Assembly (NCBI RefSeq): GCF_000253115.1
Contig: NC_014145.1
Span: 806,001 to 870,000, forward strand
Origin: Thiomonas arsenitoxydans
Lineage (GTDB): Bacteria; Pseudomonadota; Gammaproteobacteria; Burkholderiales; Burkholderiaceae_C
Length of the DNA stretch: 64,000 nt
Direction: 5' to 3'
Made by a program: the position numbers and the translations under genes. The notes under the pieces were generated by a model. That model worked only from the letters and a program-made list of their open reading frames with translations. It had not been told where the DNA came from and did no database searches. Below are positions 33,023 to 41,412 of this stretch, piece by piece (position 1 is the stretch's first letter; every line of letters starts with the position of its first letter).

Positions 33023-33781
33023 ATGACTACCGCGTCGTCGCTCTCTCTGCCGCGTCGGGTCTTGCGCAGCCGGGCGGTCAAGCCGCTGTTGTTCGTGCTG
33101 TGCCTGCTGCCTTTCGCCGGTTTGTTCTGGCGCGGCTGGACCAACGATCTGGGGCCCAACCCTGAACAGACCGTGATCTGGACCACCGGTCTTTGGGCAC
33201 TGCGGCTGCTGCTGATCACCCTGTCGGTCACGCCCTTGCGCAAGCTCACCGGATGGGCCGAGCTGGCGCGCTTTCGGCGGATGTTCGGCTTGTTCGTGTT
33301 TTTCTACGCGCTGCTGCACTTCACCGCGTGGCTGGGTCTGGTCAACGGTTTCAGCGTTGACATGGCCTTGCGCGATGTGGTCAAACATCCCTTTGTGCTC
33401 GCCGGAATGACCGCCTTATTGCTGATGACCCCGCTGGCGCTGACCTCCACCAACGGCATGACCCGCCGTCTCGGCGCCCGCCGCTGGCAGGCCTTGCACC
33501 GTCTGGTTTACGTGATCGGCGTGGTGGCGGTGTTCCACTTCTGGTGGGGCAAGCTGGCGAAGAACAATACCGCCAGCCCCACGGTCTATGCGCTGATTCT
33601 CGCGCTACTGCTGGGGCTGCGGCTGTGGTGGGCCTGGCGGGCGGCGCAGGCCCGCCGCACTCAACTGCACCGCGCTCAACTGCACCGCGCAAGAGCTATC
33701 GATGATCAGAGCAACGATCCGACCGGAAAACAGGTCGGCAAGCAGGTCGTCAATCAGGGCAAGAGCCGTTCGCTGGCGTAG
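33023..33781 (+). CDS. msrQ: Heme-binding membrane subunit MsrQ
   Basis: The 252-residue membrane protein of the ferric reductase-like (YedZ) family has about six helices and conserved heme histidines in LLHFTAW, LHRLVYVIGV and VVAVFHFWWG. It passes electrons from the quinone pool to MsrP. The C-terminal 40 residues are unusual: a perfect 15-bp tandem duplication (33660-33689) encodes TQLHRAQLHRA, followed by a Gln/Lys-rich tail with QVGKQV. This tail is read through the 3' end of the convergent lysA gene (28-bp overlap), so it may be a recent extension. Confidence 0.9.
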   Translation: MTTASSLSLPRRVLRSRAVKPLLFVLCLLPFAGLFWRGWTNDLGPNPEQTVIWTTGLWALRLLLITLSVTPLRKLTGWAELARFRRMFGLFVFFYALLHFTAWLGLVNGFSVDMALRDVVKHPFVLAGMTALLLMTPLALTSTNGMTRRLGARRWQALHRLVYVIGVVAVFHFWWGKLAKNNTASPTVYALILALLLGLRLWWAWRAAQARRTQLHRAQLHRARAIDDQSNDPTGKQVGKQVVNQGKSRSLA

Positions 33782-35046
33782 AGTTGTTCGGGCGTTTCGC
33801 GCGGGCGAATCAGCGTGGCGGTGGCGCCGTCGATCATGACTTCGGCGGGTCTGCCGCGGCTGTTGTAGTTGGACGCCATCACCATGCCGTAGGCGCCGCT
33901 CGACAAAATGGCCAGCAGGTCGCCTTCCTCCAGCACCAGCGCGCGGTCGCGGGCCAGCCAGTCGGCCGATTCGCACACCGGGCCGACTATGTCGTATTTC
34001 AAGGCGCTGCCTTCCCGTTGCTCGGCGAGGACGACGGCCTGCTCGGCCGAGTAAAGCGCGGGGCGGATCAGATCGTTCATGCCGGCATCGACCACGGCAA
34101 AGTGCTTGACCGGGGTGGATTTGAGAAACAGGGTGCGCGTGAGCAGCACGCCGGCATTGCCGACGATAGAGCGACCGGGCTCGATCACGACGGTGCGATG
34201 ACCAAAACCGCGTGCGGAGATGCGCGCCAGCAGCGGGCTTAGCCATTCCTGCGGCGTCGGCGGGGTTTCGTCGGTATAGCGGATGCCCAGACCGCCGCCG
34301 AGATCGATGTGCTCGATTTTCGCGCCCTTGTGCTCCATCTGCTCCACCAGATCGAGCACCTTGTCCAGCGCGTCCAGATAGGGTTCGACGGTCGTGATCT
34401 GCGAGCCGATGTGGCAGGCGATGCCCACCAGTTGCACTTGCTCAAGCTGCGCAGTCTGCAGCGCAAGTTGCGCAGCCTGATCTTGCGAGATGCCGAATTT
34501 GTTGGTTTTCAGGCCCGTGGAAATGTAGGGATGCGTACCGGCGTCGACGTCCGGGTTGACGCGCAGCGCCACACGCGCGACTTTGCCCGCGGCCTGTGCG
34601 ACCCGGTTGAGCGCGGCCAACTCGCTGGGCGACTCGACGTTGAAGCACTCCACGCCGACATCAAGCGCAAAGCGCATATCGTCGGCCGACTTGCCCACGC
34701 CGGAAAACACCACCTTGCCCGCTTCGCCCCCTGCAGCCAATACCCGTTTGAGTTCACCCGCCGAAACGATGTCGAAGCCCCAGCCCAGGCGCGCGAGCAG
34801 CTGCAGCACCGCCAGGTTGGAGTTCGCCTTCACCGCGTAACGCAGGGCGACGTGCACCGAGCTGGCCTGCGCCGCTTGGCTATAGCGTTGCGCCGCCTCT
34901 TCGATCGAGGCGCGCGAATAGACATAGGTCGGAGTGCCGAATTCAGCCGCCACGGCAGAGGCGGTGACTTGCTCGATCTTCAAGGTCGAGCCGACATAGT
35001 CGATGTGGGGATGCCCAGGCAGGGCAGGGAGGAGCAAGGTCTTCAT
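33754..35046 (-). CDS. lysA: Diaminopimelate decarboxylase
   Basis: The 430-residue protein is a fold-III PLP enzyme. It has the cofactor lysine K73 in RYAVKAN, the HIGSQI segment, the glycine-rich PLP-phosphate loop (LGGGLGI), EPGRSIV and the second-subunit active site block CESADWL. It converts meso-diaminopimelate to lysine, the last step of the pathway. The ATG at 35046 matches the family N-terminus; the open frame upstream is the lptM spacer. It follows lptM by 81 bp on the same strand, and its 3' end overlaps msrQ by 28 bp. Confidence 0.96.
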   Translation of the reverse strand: MKTLLLPALPGHPHIDYVGSTLKIEQVTASAVAAEFGTPTYVYSRASIEEAAQRYSQAAQASSVHVALRYAVKANSNLAVLQLLARLGWGFDIVSAGELKRVLAAGGEAGKVVFSGVGKSADDMRFALDVGVECFNVESPSELAALNRVAQAAGKVARVALRVNPDVDAGTHPYISTGLKTNKFGISQDQAAQLALQTAQLEQVQLVGIACHIGSQITTVEPYLDALDKVLDLVEQMEHKGAKIEHIDLGGGLGIRYTDETPPTPQEWLSPLLARISARGFGHRTVVIEPGRSIVGNAGVLLTRTLFLKSTPVKHFAVVDAGMNDLIRPALYSAEQAVVLAEQREGSALKYDIVGPVCESADWLARDRALVLEEGDLLAILSSGAYGMVMASNYNSRGRPAEVMIDGATATLIRPRETPEQLYASERLLP

Positions 35047-35127
35047 CAAGGCGTCCGAAAAAGGGCGGCAAACAAACGTGGCAAGTAATTGCAGCAAACC
35101 GAGGCAGCAAACCGAGGTGACCAACGC

Positions 35128-35286
35128 TCAGCGCGGCGCGGCTGAGGCTGAATGCGCTGGGGCGGGAGTGGGCAGGTACAAGGGGCCGGTCTGTCCGCAG
35201 CCGCCCAGCAAAACAACCACCCCGAGCGCGGCCATCAGGCGTAGCAGAGGGCGCAGGTGCTGCGGTCGATTAAGCTTTGTGTCCAT
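35128..35286 (-). CDS. lptM: LPS translocon maturation chaperone LptM (YifL-type lipoprotein)
   Basis: This 52-codon gene starts at the ATG at 35286. It has a basic N-terminus, a hydrophobic stretch and the lipobox LLGGC (Cys-30), followed at once by GQTGPLYLP, the diagnostic sequence of LptM/YifL. The tail is Pro/Ala/Ser-rich. LptM is an outer membrane lipoprotein that helps the LptD/LptE LPS translocon fold and form its correct disulfides. Its place between divergent cyaY and downstream lysA is the conserved arrangement, which strengthens the call despite its small size. Confidence 0.88.
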   Translation of the reverse strand: MDTKLNRPQHLRPLLRLMAALGVVVLLGGCGQTGPLYLPTPAPAHSASAAPR

Positions 35287-35311
35287 CGAAAATCAGTGTA
35301 TCAGCCGCCCC

Positions 35312-35638
35312 ATGTCCGACACGCTCGACGACACCCGTTATCTGCAGATTGCCGAACAGGCCATGGCCGCCATCGAAGCGGCCGCCGACGCCGCCGACCT
35401 CGATTCCAAACGCGACGGCTCCGTGCTGCGGCTGGAACTCGACAGTGGAGATCAGGTCATCATCAACCTGCAGCAGCCCACGCATCAGGTCTGGCTCGCC
35501 TCGCGCGCCGGAGCGCATCACTTTGTGTGGAGCGGCAGCCATTGGTGCGACACCCGCACCGGCGAAACGCTCGGCGCGGCTCTGCACCGGGTCATGCAGA
35601 CTCTGGACGCGCCGTCTCTCGACTTGCCCACGCTGTAA
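35312..35638 (+). CDS. cyaY: Iron-sulfur cluster assembly regulator CyaY (bacterial frataxin)
   Basis: The 108-residue protein has the usual CyaY length. An acidic N-terminal helix (TLDDTRYLQIAEQAMAAIE) provides the iron-binding acidic ridge, followed by the sheet segments DQVIINLQQPTHQVWLAS and GAHHFVW. CyaY binds iron and tunes IscS activity in Fe-S cluster biogenesis. The ATG at 35312 is 25 bp from the divergent lptM start, so the two share a very short promoter region. It converges with the PBP1A gene 12 bp downstream. Confidence 0.93.
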   Translation: MSDTLDDTRYLQIAEQAMAAIEAAADAADLDSKRDGSVLRLELDSGDQVIINLQQPTHQVWLASRAGAHHFVWSGSHWCDTRTGETLGAALHRVMQTLDAPSLDLPTL

Positions 35639-35650
35639 GTCCGTCAGCGA

Positions 35651-38020
35651 TCAATTACCTTTGAACAGATCGAGGATGGAGTCGCGCTCTTGCCGCGTGA
35701 CCTCGGGCGGCGGCAGGGGCGCGTCCAGTCCGAGGCTGACAACCCCGCCGCCATTGGCGAAGTTGCTGTACACCGGCTCGCCGTTTTCCACCACGATGCC
35801 CGGCGGTTGCGCATAGCTGGCAACCGGCACGTTCTGCAAAGCCGTCTGCATGTAGCGAATCCAGATCGGCAGGGCCAGCGCACCGCCGGTCTCCTTGTTG
35901 CCCAGTTTCTTCGGCGTGTCGTAGCCTACCCAGGCCACCCCCACCAAGCTGGGCTGGAAGCCGCAGAACCAGGCGTCGAGAAAGTCGTTGGTCGTGCCCG
36001 TCTTGCCGTAAAGGTCGGGGCGCTTGAGCGTCGCCTGTGCCCGCGCCGCGGTGCCCGAGCGCGTGACCTCCTGCAGCAGACTGTCCATGACGTAGGCGTT
36101 GCGCGGCGAAATCACCCGCAGTTTTTCGTCGCCCGCTTGCTGCGGCCGATCCTGAAACAGCACCTGCCCTTGGGAATCGGTGATCTTGCTGATCAAAAAA
36201 GGCTTGAGCAGATAGCCGCCGTTGGCAAACACGCTGTACGCACGCGCCATCTGCAAGGGCGTGACCGTGCCCGCGCCCAGCGCCAAGGTGAGGTAAGGCG
36301 GCTGGCGGCTGGCCTCGAAGCCAAAACGGGTGCTCCAGGTTTGCGCGAACTTCGGGCCGATGTGGTCGAGCACGCGGATGGCCACCATATTCTTCGACTG
36401 TGCCACGGCACGCCGCAGGCTGATCGGCCCCTCGTATTTGCCGTCATAATTTTTCGGCTCCCACGATTCGCCGCCTGTCTGCGCCGCGGAGAAAAATATC
36501 GGCGCGTCGTTGACCACGGTGAGCGGGGTGATGCCTTTTTCCAGCGCGGCCGAGTAGATGAAGGGCTTGAAACTCGATCCCGGTTGGCGCCAGGCCTGGG
36601 TGGCGTGATTGAACTTGTTGCGCGCGAAGTCCAGACCGCCCACCATCGAAACGATGGCACCATTATTCGGGTTCATCGACACGAAGGCCGACTGCACCTG
36701 CGGCAGTTGGGTGATGACCCATTGTCCTGGCCCATCCTCCGCCAGCCACACCACCGCCCCGGCGCGCAGCTTGATGGCGGGCTGCGCCTTGTCCGACAGC
36801 CCGAGTGCGCGCACCTGCCGCAACCCCGCGCCTGAGACGGTCACGATCTGTCCCGCCTCGGTCATCACTTTCACTTCGGCGGGCTTTGCGCTGAGCACCA
36901 CGCTGCACACCATGTCGTCGGCTGCGAGTCGGTCGGCGCAGGCCTGTTCGATCGCTCCGGGAATCGCGTCCACCGCACCTGGTAGATCGATGAAGGCGTC
37001 AGGTCCTCGATACGGCTGGCGCAACTCGTAAGACAGTACGCCGCTCTGCACCGAGCGCCAGGCCGCCAGTTGATCGCGCAAGCGTATGGTGGTGTAAACA
37101 TTCAATCCTCGCGTGTAGGCGGCTTCGTGGTAGCGGTCGAACACCATCTGACGCACCGTCTCTGTGATGTAGCCCGCATGCACGTTGTCCTCCGTCTGCG
37201 CGGTGCGCAGCGCCAGCGGTTCGTCCCGGGCCTGTTGCGCCTGCGTCGGGGTGATCCAGCGCAGTTGCTGCAAGCGCGCGATCACATGCAACTGGCGTTG
37301 CCGCGCTCGCTGCGGGTTGCTGATGGGGTTGTAAGCCGAGGGCGCTTTGGGCAGACCTGCCAGCATCGCCATCTGCGCCAGGGAGAGCTGGTCGAGCGGT
37401 TTGGCGAAGTAAGCCTGTGCGGCCGCGGCAAAACCGTAGGCCTTGCGGCCGAGGAAAATCTGATTCATGTAAAGCTGCAGAATCTGGTCCTTGCTCATCT
37501 GCTGCTCGATCTTCAGCGCCAGTAGCACCTCGAACAACTTGCGGGTGAAGGTCTTGTCGCGCGACAGATAAAAATTGCGCGCCACCTGCATGGTGATGGT
37601 CGAGGCGCCCTGACTGCGCGAGCGCTCCAGATTCGCCAGCAGCGCACGAGCCACCCCGGGCCAATCGATGCCGCCGTGCTGATAGAAGCGGTCGTCTTCT
37701 GTGGCCAGCACCGCTTTTTTCATCAGATCGGGAATTTGCCCAATGGGCATGAACACCCGGCGCTCCTCGCCAAACTCGCCCAGCAGCGCGTTGTCCGCCG
37801 AATACACCCGCAGCGGCAACTGGGGTTGATAGTTCTGCAATTCCGAGATGTCGGGCAGTCGCGGCCAGCTGAGCGCCAGCACCAGCCCCACAACCAGCGC
37901 GGCCGCGATCAGCAGCCCCACGACCGTGACCACCAGGCCGATCAGGGCGCGCAGCCACCAGGGAGAGCGAGCGCGCGGGCGCGGCGTCGGAGAGGGCGAA
38001 GCGGTAGAGGAAGAACTCAT
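35651..38020 (-). CDS. mrcA: Penicillin-binding protein 1A (bifunctional transglycosylase/transpeptidase)
   Basis: The 789-residue protein has a cytoplasmic Pro/Arg tail, one transmembrane helix (about 25-50) and a GT51 transglycosylase domain (about 75-245; EDDRFYQHGG with the catalytic Glu, then GASTITMQVARN). An OB-like insert precedes the transpeptidase domain with SxxK in PGSSFKPF, SxN in SKN and KTG in YGKTGTTNDF. It polymerises and cross-links peptidoglycan in the periplasm. The start at 38020 lies 20 residues before the membrane helix. It is divergent from pilM, the classic arrangement of mrcA and pilMNOPQ in beta- and gammaproteobacteria. Confidence 0.96.
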   Translation of the reverse strand: MSSSSTASPSPTPRPRARSPWWLRALIGLVVTVVGLLIAAALVVGLVLALSWPRLPDISELQNYQPQLPLRVYSADNALLGEFGEERRVFMPIGQIPDLMKKAVLATEDDRFYQHGGIDWPGVARALLANLERSRSQGASTITMQVARNFYLSRDKTFTRKLFEVLLALKIEQQMSKDQILQLYMNQIFLGRKAYGFAAAAQAYFAKPLDQLSLAQMAMLAGLPKAPSAYNPISNPQRARQRQLHVIARLQQLRWITPTQAQQARDEPLALRTAQTEDNVHAGYITETVRQMVFDRYHEAAYTRGLNVYTTIRLRDQLAAWRSVQSGVLSYELRQPYRGPDAFIDLPGAVDAIPGAIEQACADRLAADDMVCSVVLSAKPAEVKVMTEAGQIVTVSGAGLRQVRALGLSDKAQPAIKLRAGAVVWLAEDGPGQWVITQLPQVQSAFVSMNPNNGAIVSMVGGLDFARNKFNHATQAWRQPGSSFKPFIYSAALEKGITPLTVVNDAPIFFSAAQTGGESWEPKNYDGKYEGPISLRRAVAQSKNMVAIRVLDHIGPKFAQTWSTRFGFEASRQPPYLTLALGAGTVTPLQMARAYSVFANGGYLLKPFLISKITDSQGQVLFQDRPQQAGDEKLRVISPRNAYVMDSLLQEVTRSGTAARAQATLKRPDLYGKTGTTNDFLDAWFCGFQPSLVGVAWVGYDTPKKLGNKETGGALALPIWIRYMQTALQNVPVASYAQPPGIVVENGEPVYSNFANGGGVVSLGLDAPLPPPEVTRQERDSILDLFKGN

Positions 38021-38417
38021 TGAGGCGGGCGGACGCGAAGTTCCGCAGGAGGCTTACGCGGCTTGCGCGCAGTGGAGAAGGAGGCCGCCGCACGACCCAC
38101 GAGCAAACGCTTGGAGAGGGCGGAAAGAAAATTTTGTTGCAAATTATAAAAATCCCCGCCGTTGTGCCGTAAGAAATCACAAATGCTCACCCGCCTAGCC
38201 GTCGTGGGAGTTTTGCAACGTTTTTCTGCTGGGCCGGGGTTTACACGTTAGTACATCAAGGACTTGTTGGTAGGATCGAAGAAAAAATCTGAGTTCGTAG
38301 CGCAAACAAACCGGGGTGCAGGTTGACGCACCAACAGGGGCTGGCACGCATTTCGGTGCACCAAAAGCTGGCCTACGAGCTTGCGCACAATGTTGCAAAT
38401 CAATCGGGGGGTCTTCA
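38021..38417. other. Divergent promoter region between mrcA and pilM
   Basis: This 397-bp spacer contains an AT-rich stretch (38128-38160) that probably carries mrcA promoter elements. A GC/AT mix nearer pilM includes GGTGC-GCACC inverted arms at about 38313-38330 and a GGTGCACC repeat at 38360. I cannot assign a defined promoter. A frame open from 38316 toward pilM has no family-like sequence. Confidence 0.35.
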
Positions 38418-39497
38418 GTGGCCACATTTGGCAGTCTGTTTCGCAAGCGCTATGCGCCAATGATCGGGCTGGATATCAGCAGTTCCAGCGTCAAGCTCGT
38501 TGAGCTCGATATGGATGACCGCGGCCAGTACACCTTGCTGCGCGCCGCCATGGAGCCTCTGGAAAAGGGTTCCGTGGTCGATGGCAACATCGAGAAGCTC
38601 GACGATGTGGTCGAGGCCGTGCGCAAGGTCGTCCGCAAGAGCGGCACCAAGGCCAAGCAAGTCGCCATGGCCCTGCCGCCGTCGGCCGTCATCACTAAAA
38701 AGATTGTTCTTCCGGGCGAGTTGCGCGAAGAAGAAATCGAAGTGCAGGTCGAAAGCGAAGCCAACCAGTACATTCCGTTCGCTATCGATGAGGTGGCGCT
38801 CGATTTCAGCGTCCTCGGCCCCAGCAGCACCTCCCCTGGCGACCAGGAGGTGCTGATCGCCGCCTCACGGCGCGAAAAGGTGGATGATCGCCGCGGTATT
38901 GCCGAGGCGGCCGGTCTCAAGCCCGTGGTGATGGATATCGAAGCCTTCGCCTCGCGTCTGGCCGCGCAACGTCTGATTGAGCGTCTGCCCCGCGCCGGGC
39001 TCGACTTGCTCGTGGCGCTGTTCGAGGTGGGTGCAAGTTCCACCAGTCTGCAGATTCTGCGCAACGGTGAAACCCTCTACGACCGCGATCAGGCCTTCGG
39101 TGGCGCCCAGCTCACCCAGATGATCGCCCGCACCTATGGTTTTTCGCTCGAGGAAGCCGAGGCCAAGAAACGCGCCGCCGACCTGCCGGACGACTACGCC
39201 ACGCAGGTGCTGGCGCCCTATATGGACAGTCTCACGCAGGAAATCGCGCGGGCGCTGCAGTTCTTCTATCGCGCCACGCCGTTTGGCCGGGTCGACTACA
39301 TCCTGCTGGCCGGCGGCTCGTCGGCCTTGCCTGGTCTGGCGGAAAAAATTACCGCAACGGCTTCGGTGGCCTGCATGGTCATCAACCCGTTTGAGGGCAT
39401 GGCGGTTGCCGAATCCGTGCGCGAAAAGAAGCTGCGCAGCCAGGCACCGTCCTATCTGACCTGCTGCGGCTTGGCGATGCGGCGTTTCCTGCAATGA
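38418..39497 (+). CDS. pilM: Type IV pilus inner membrane platform protein PilM
   Basis: The 359-residue protein has the actin-like/FtsA-like fold of PilM, with the nucleotide-binding segment IGLDISSSSVKLVEL near the N-terminus, SEANQYIPF, and GGSSALPGL near the C-terminus. PilM is cytoplasmic, binds the N-terminus of PilN and links the alignment complex to the motor. I chose the GTG at 38418 because a G-run lies 7 bases upstream and VATFGSLFRKR resembles family N-termini; an ATG at 38316 would add 34 unrelated residues. pilN follows 19 bp downstream. Confidence 0.93.
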   Translation: MATFGSLFRKRYAPMIGLDISSSSVKLVELDMDDRGQYTLLRAAMEPLEKGSVVDGNIEKLDDVVEAVRKVVRKSGTKAKQVAMALPPSAVITKKIVLPGELREEEIEVQVESEANQYIPFAIDEVALDFSVLGPSSTSPGDQEVLIAASRREKVDDRRGIAEAAGLKPVVMDIEAFASRLAAQRLIERLPRAGLDLLVALFEVGASSTSLQILRNGETLYDRDQAFGGAQLTQMIARTYGFSLEEAEAKKRAADLPDDYATQVLAPYMDSLTQEIARALQFFYRATPFGRVDYILLAGGSSALPGLAEKITATASVACMVINPFEGMAVAESVREKKLRSQAPSYLTCCGLAMRRFLQ

Positions 39498-39516
39498 CGC
39501 AGCAACGGGATCTGTC

Positions 39517-40149
39517 ATGAATATCGTGTTGATCAATCTGCTCCCCCACCGGGATGCCAAGCGCAAAAAAAGGCGCGAGGCCTTCTATGCGGGAGTTTTT
39601 GCCTCCATTGTGCTGGGCGGGCTGGTGCTGGCGCTCGGCTATACCGTGCTGAGTGAAATGATCACCCAGCAACAAAGCCGCAACGACTTCCTGAAGGCGG
39701 AAAACGCCAAACTCGACAGCCAGATCAAGGACATCGCCTCGCTCAAGGCCGAGATCGAAGCGCTGCGGGCGCGTCAAGATGCGGTTGAGGGTCTGCAGGC
39801 CGACCGCAACCTGCCGGTGCACCTGTTCGACGATCTGACCAAAGACACGCCGACCGGGGTTCAGCTCTCGCAAATTCGCCAGGACGGGGCGACTGTGCTC
39901 ATTCAGGGCGTCGCGCTCAGCCAGGAGCGCGTGGCCGACTTTCTGCGCAATCTGAGCCGCCCTGACGGCTGGCTCGAAAAGCCTGAACTGATCGAGATCC
40001 GCTCGCAGATTGCTCCCGCTGCGGCGGGCAATGCGGCGCGCGTCGTGGCGCAGTTCCAGTTGCGCGCCACTCTCAAGCGGCCCACGCCGGCGGGCGCCGC
40101 CTCGGGTGCCACTTCAGGTGCGGCGCCAATGGCCAAGAATCCTTCGTGA
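39517..40149 (+). CDS. pilN: Type IV pilus alignment protein PilN
   Basis: The 210-residue protein starts with NIVLINLLPHRDAKRKKRRE, the conserved cytoplasmic PilN peptide (INLLP) that docks into PilM. One transmembrane helix (about 27-49), a coiled coil (about 50-95) and a periplasmic ferredoxin-like domain follow. PilN pairs with PilO to connect the inner membrane platform to PilP and the PilQ secretin. It ends with an Ala/Gly-rich tail and is followed by pilO after 10 bp. Confidence 0.95.
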   Translation: MNIVLINLLPHRDAKRKKRREAFYAGVFASIVLGGLVLALGYTVLSEMITQQQSRNDFLKAENAKLDSQIKDIASLKAEIEALRARQDAVEGLQADRNLPVHLFDDLTKDTPTGVQLSQIRQDGATVLIQGVALSQERVADFLRNLSRPDGWLEKPELIEIRSQIAPAAAGNAARVVAQFQLRATLKRPTPAGAASGATSGAAPMAKNPS

Positions 40150-40159
40150 GGCGACACTG

Positions 40160-40843
40160 ATGGCGACCTCCAAACTCTCAAAAATCGACCTGAACGGTGC
40201 GTTTCAGGATATTTCGGCACAGTTCCGCGGGCTCAACCCCAACGATCCGGGCGCCTGGCCGGCCTGGCCGCGCAACACCGTCTATGTCGCTGCCTTTTTG
40301 CTGACCCTGGGGTTGGGCTGGTATGCCTGGCTGTCGGGCACGCGTGACGAACTCACCTCGGCCCAGCAGCAGGAAGTCACCCTGCGTCAGGAATACAAGA
40401 ACAAACTCGAACAGGCCGTCAGCCTCGATCTGCTCAAGGCGCAGAAAGCCCAGGTGCAGCAATACGTGGCCCTGCTGGAAAAACAATTGCCGAGCAAGGC
40501 CGAGATGGACGCCCTGCTCTCCGACATCAACCAGGCGGGCATTGGCCGCGGTTTGCAATTCCAGCTGTTCAAACCGGGTCAGGTGGATGTGAAACCCTAT
40601 TACGCCGAACTGCCGATTTCGATCAAGCTCGACGGCGGCTATACCGATCTGGCGGGCTTCGCCACCGATATCGCCAAGCTCTCGCGCATCGTGACCCTCA
40701 ACAACATCAGCCTGACGGCCAATACGGGCAAGACCGGCGCCCCGATGGTCATGGACGCCACGGCCAAGACCTTCCGCTATCTGGACGCCGATGAAATCGC
40801 CGCCCAGGCCAAGCAGGCGAAAAAACCGGGAGGGGCGAAATGA
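40160..40843 (+). CDS. pilO: Type IV pilus alignment protein PilO
   Basis: The 227-residue protein has a cytoplasmic N-terminal segment (QDISAQFRGLNPNDPGAWP, typical of betaproteobacterial PilO), one transmembrane helix (about 42-60), a coiled coil (LRQEYKNKLEQAVSLDLLKAQ region, about 75-110) and a periplasmic domain containing LPSKAEMDALLSDI and GLQFQLF. It heterodimerises with PilN and contacts PilP. Its stop overlaps the pilP start (ATGA), indicating coupled translation. Confidence 0.95.
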   Translation: MATSKLSKIDLNGAFQDISAQFRGLNPNDPGAWPAWPRNTVYVAAFLLTLGLGWYAWLSGTRDELTSAQQQEVTLRQEYKNKLEQAVSLDLLKAQKAQVQQYVALLEKQLPSKAEMDALLSDINQAGIGRGLQFQLFKPGQVDVKPYYAELPISIKLDGGYTDLAGFATDIAKLSRIVTLNNISLTANTGKTGAPMVMDATAKTFRYLDADEIAAQAKQAKKPGGAK

Positions 40844-41412
40844 GTTTGCACCGCGTTAGCCCATATCAGCACTTTCAGCGCTTTCGTTTGCCGCTGATTT
40901 CTGCGGCCCTGTTGTCAGCGGTACTCCTGTCGGGCTGCGGCCAGCAGCATGAAGATCTGCGCGAGTGGATGGCGCAACAGCGCGCCAGCATGCACCCGCG
41001 CATCAAACCCATCGAGCCGCCCAAGCCTTTCATTCCTGCCGTTTACGACCCGTCGATCGGCACCGATCCGTTCTCCACGACCAAACTCGAAGTGGGCGTG
41101 CGACAGGAGGTGCAGCAGCTCAACCCGCTGCTGCAGGCCGAGCTGGCCCGTCCCAAACAGCCGCTTGAGGCGTATTCACTCGACCAGATTCAAATGGTGG
41201 GCAGCGTGAAGATCAAAGGGCAGCAATACGCCCTGCTCAAGGCGGGCAACCTGTTGTACCGGGCGCATGTCGGCGAGTATGCCGGCCAGCACTTCGGAAA
41301 GATCATCAAAATTACTGATAGCCAAGTCGATTTGAGGGAACTGGTGCAAGACGCCACAGGCGATTGGGTCGAGCACCCGGCAACCCTTCAATTGCAGGAG
41401 AGCACACAATGA
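40840..41412 (+). CDS. pilP: Type IV pilus lipoprotein PilP
   Basis: The 190-residue lipoprotein has a lipobox LLSGC near residue 31. A flexible segment (EPPKPFIPAVYDPSIGTDPF) binds PilN/PilO, and a C-terminal beta domain (QIQMVGSVKIKGQQYALLKAG and later ITDSQVDLRELV) contacts the PilQ N0 domain. It tethers the inner membrane alignment complex to the secretin. It overlaps pilO by 4 bp at its start and pilQ by 4 bp at its end. Confidence 0.95.
   Translation: MSLHRVSPYQHFQRFRLPLISAALLSAVLLSGCGQQHEDLREWMAQQRASMHPRIKPIEPPKPFIPAVYDPSIGTDPFSTTKLEVGVRQEVQQLNPLLQAELARPKQPLEAYSLDQIQMVGSVKIKGQQYALLKAGNLLYRAHVGEYAGQHFGKIIKITDSQVDLRELVQDATGDWVEHPATLQLQESTQ

Noticed and set aside
38345..38365. Sigma-54 promoter (TGGCAC...) ahead of pilM
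   Set aside because: The -24 half resembles the consensus but the -12 GC is missing at the required spacing.
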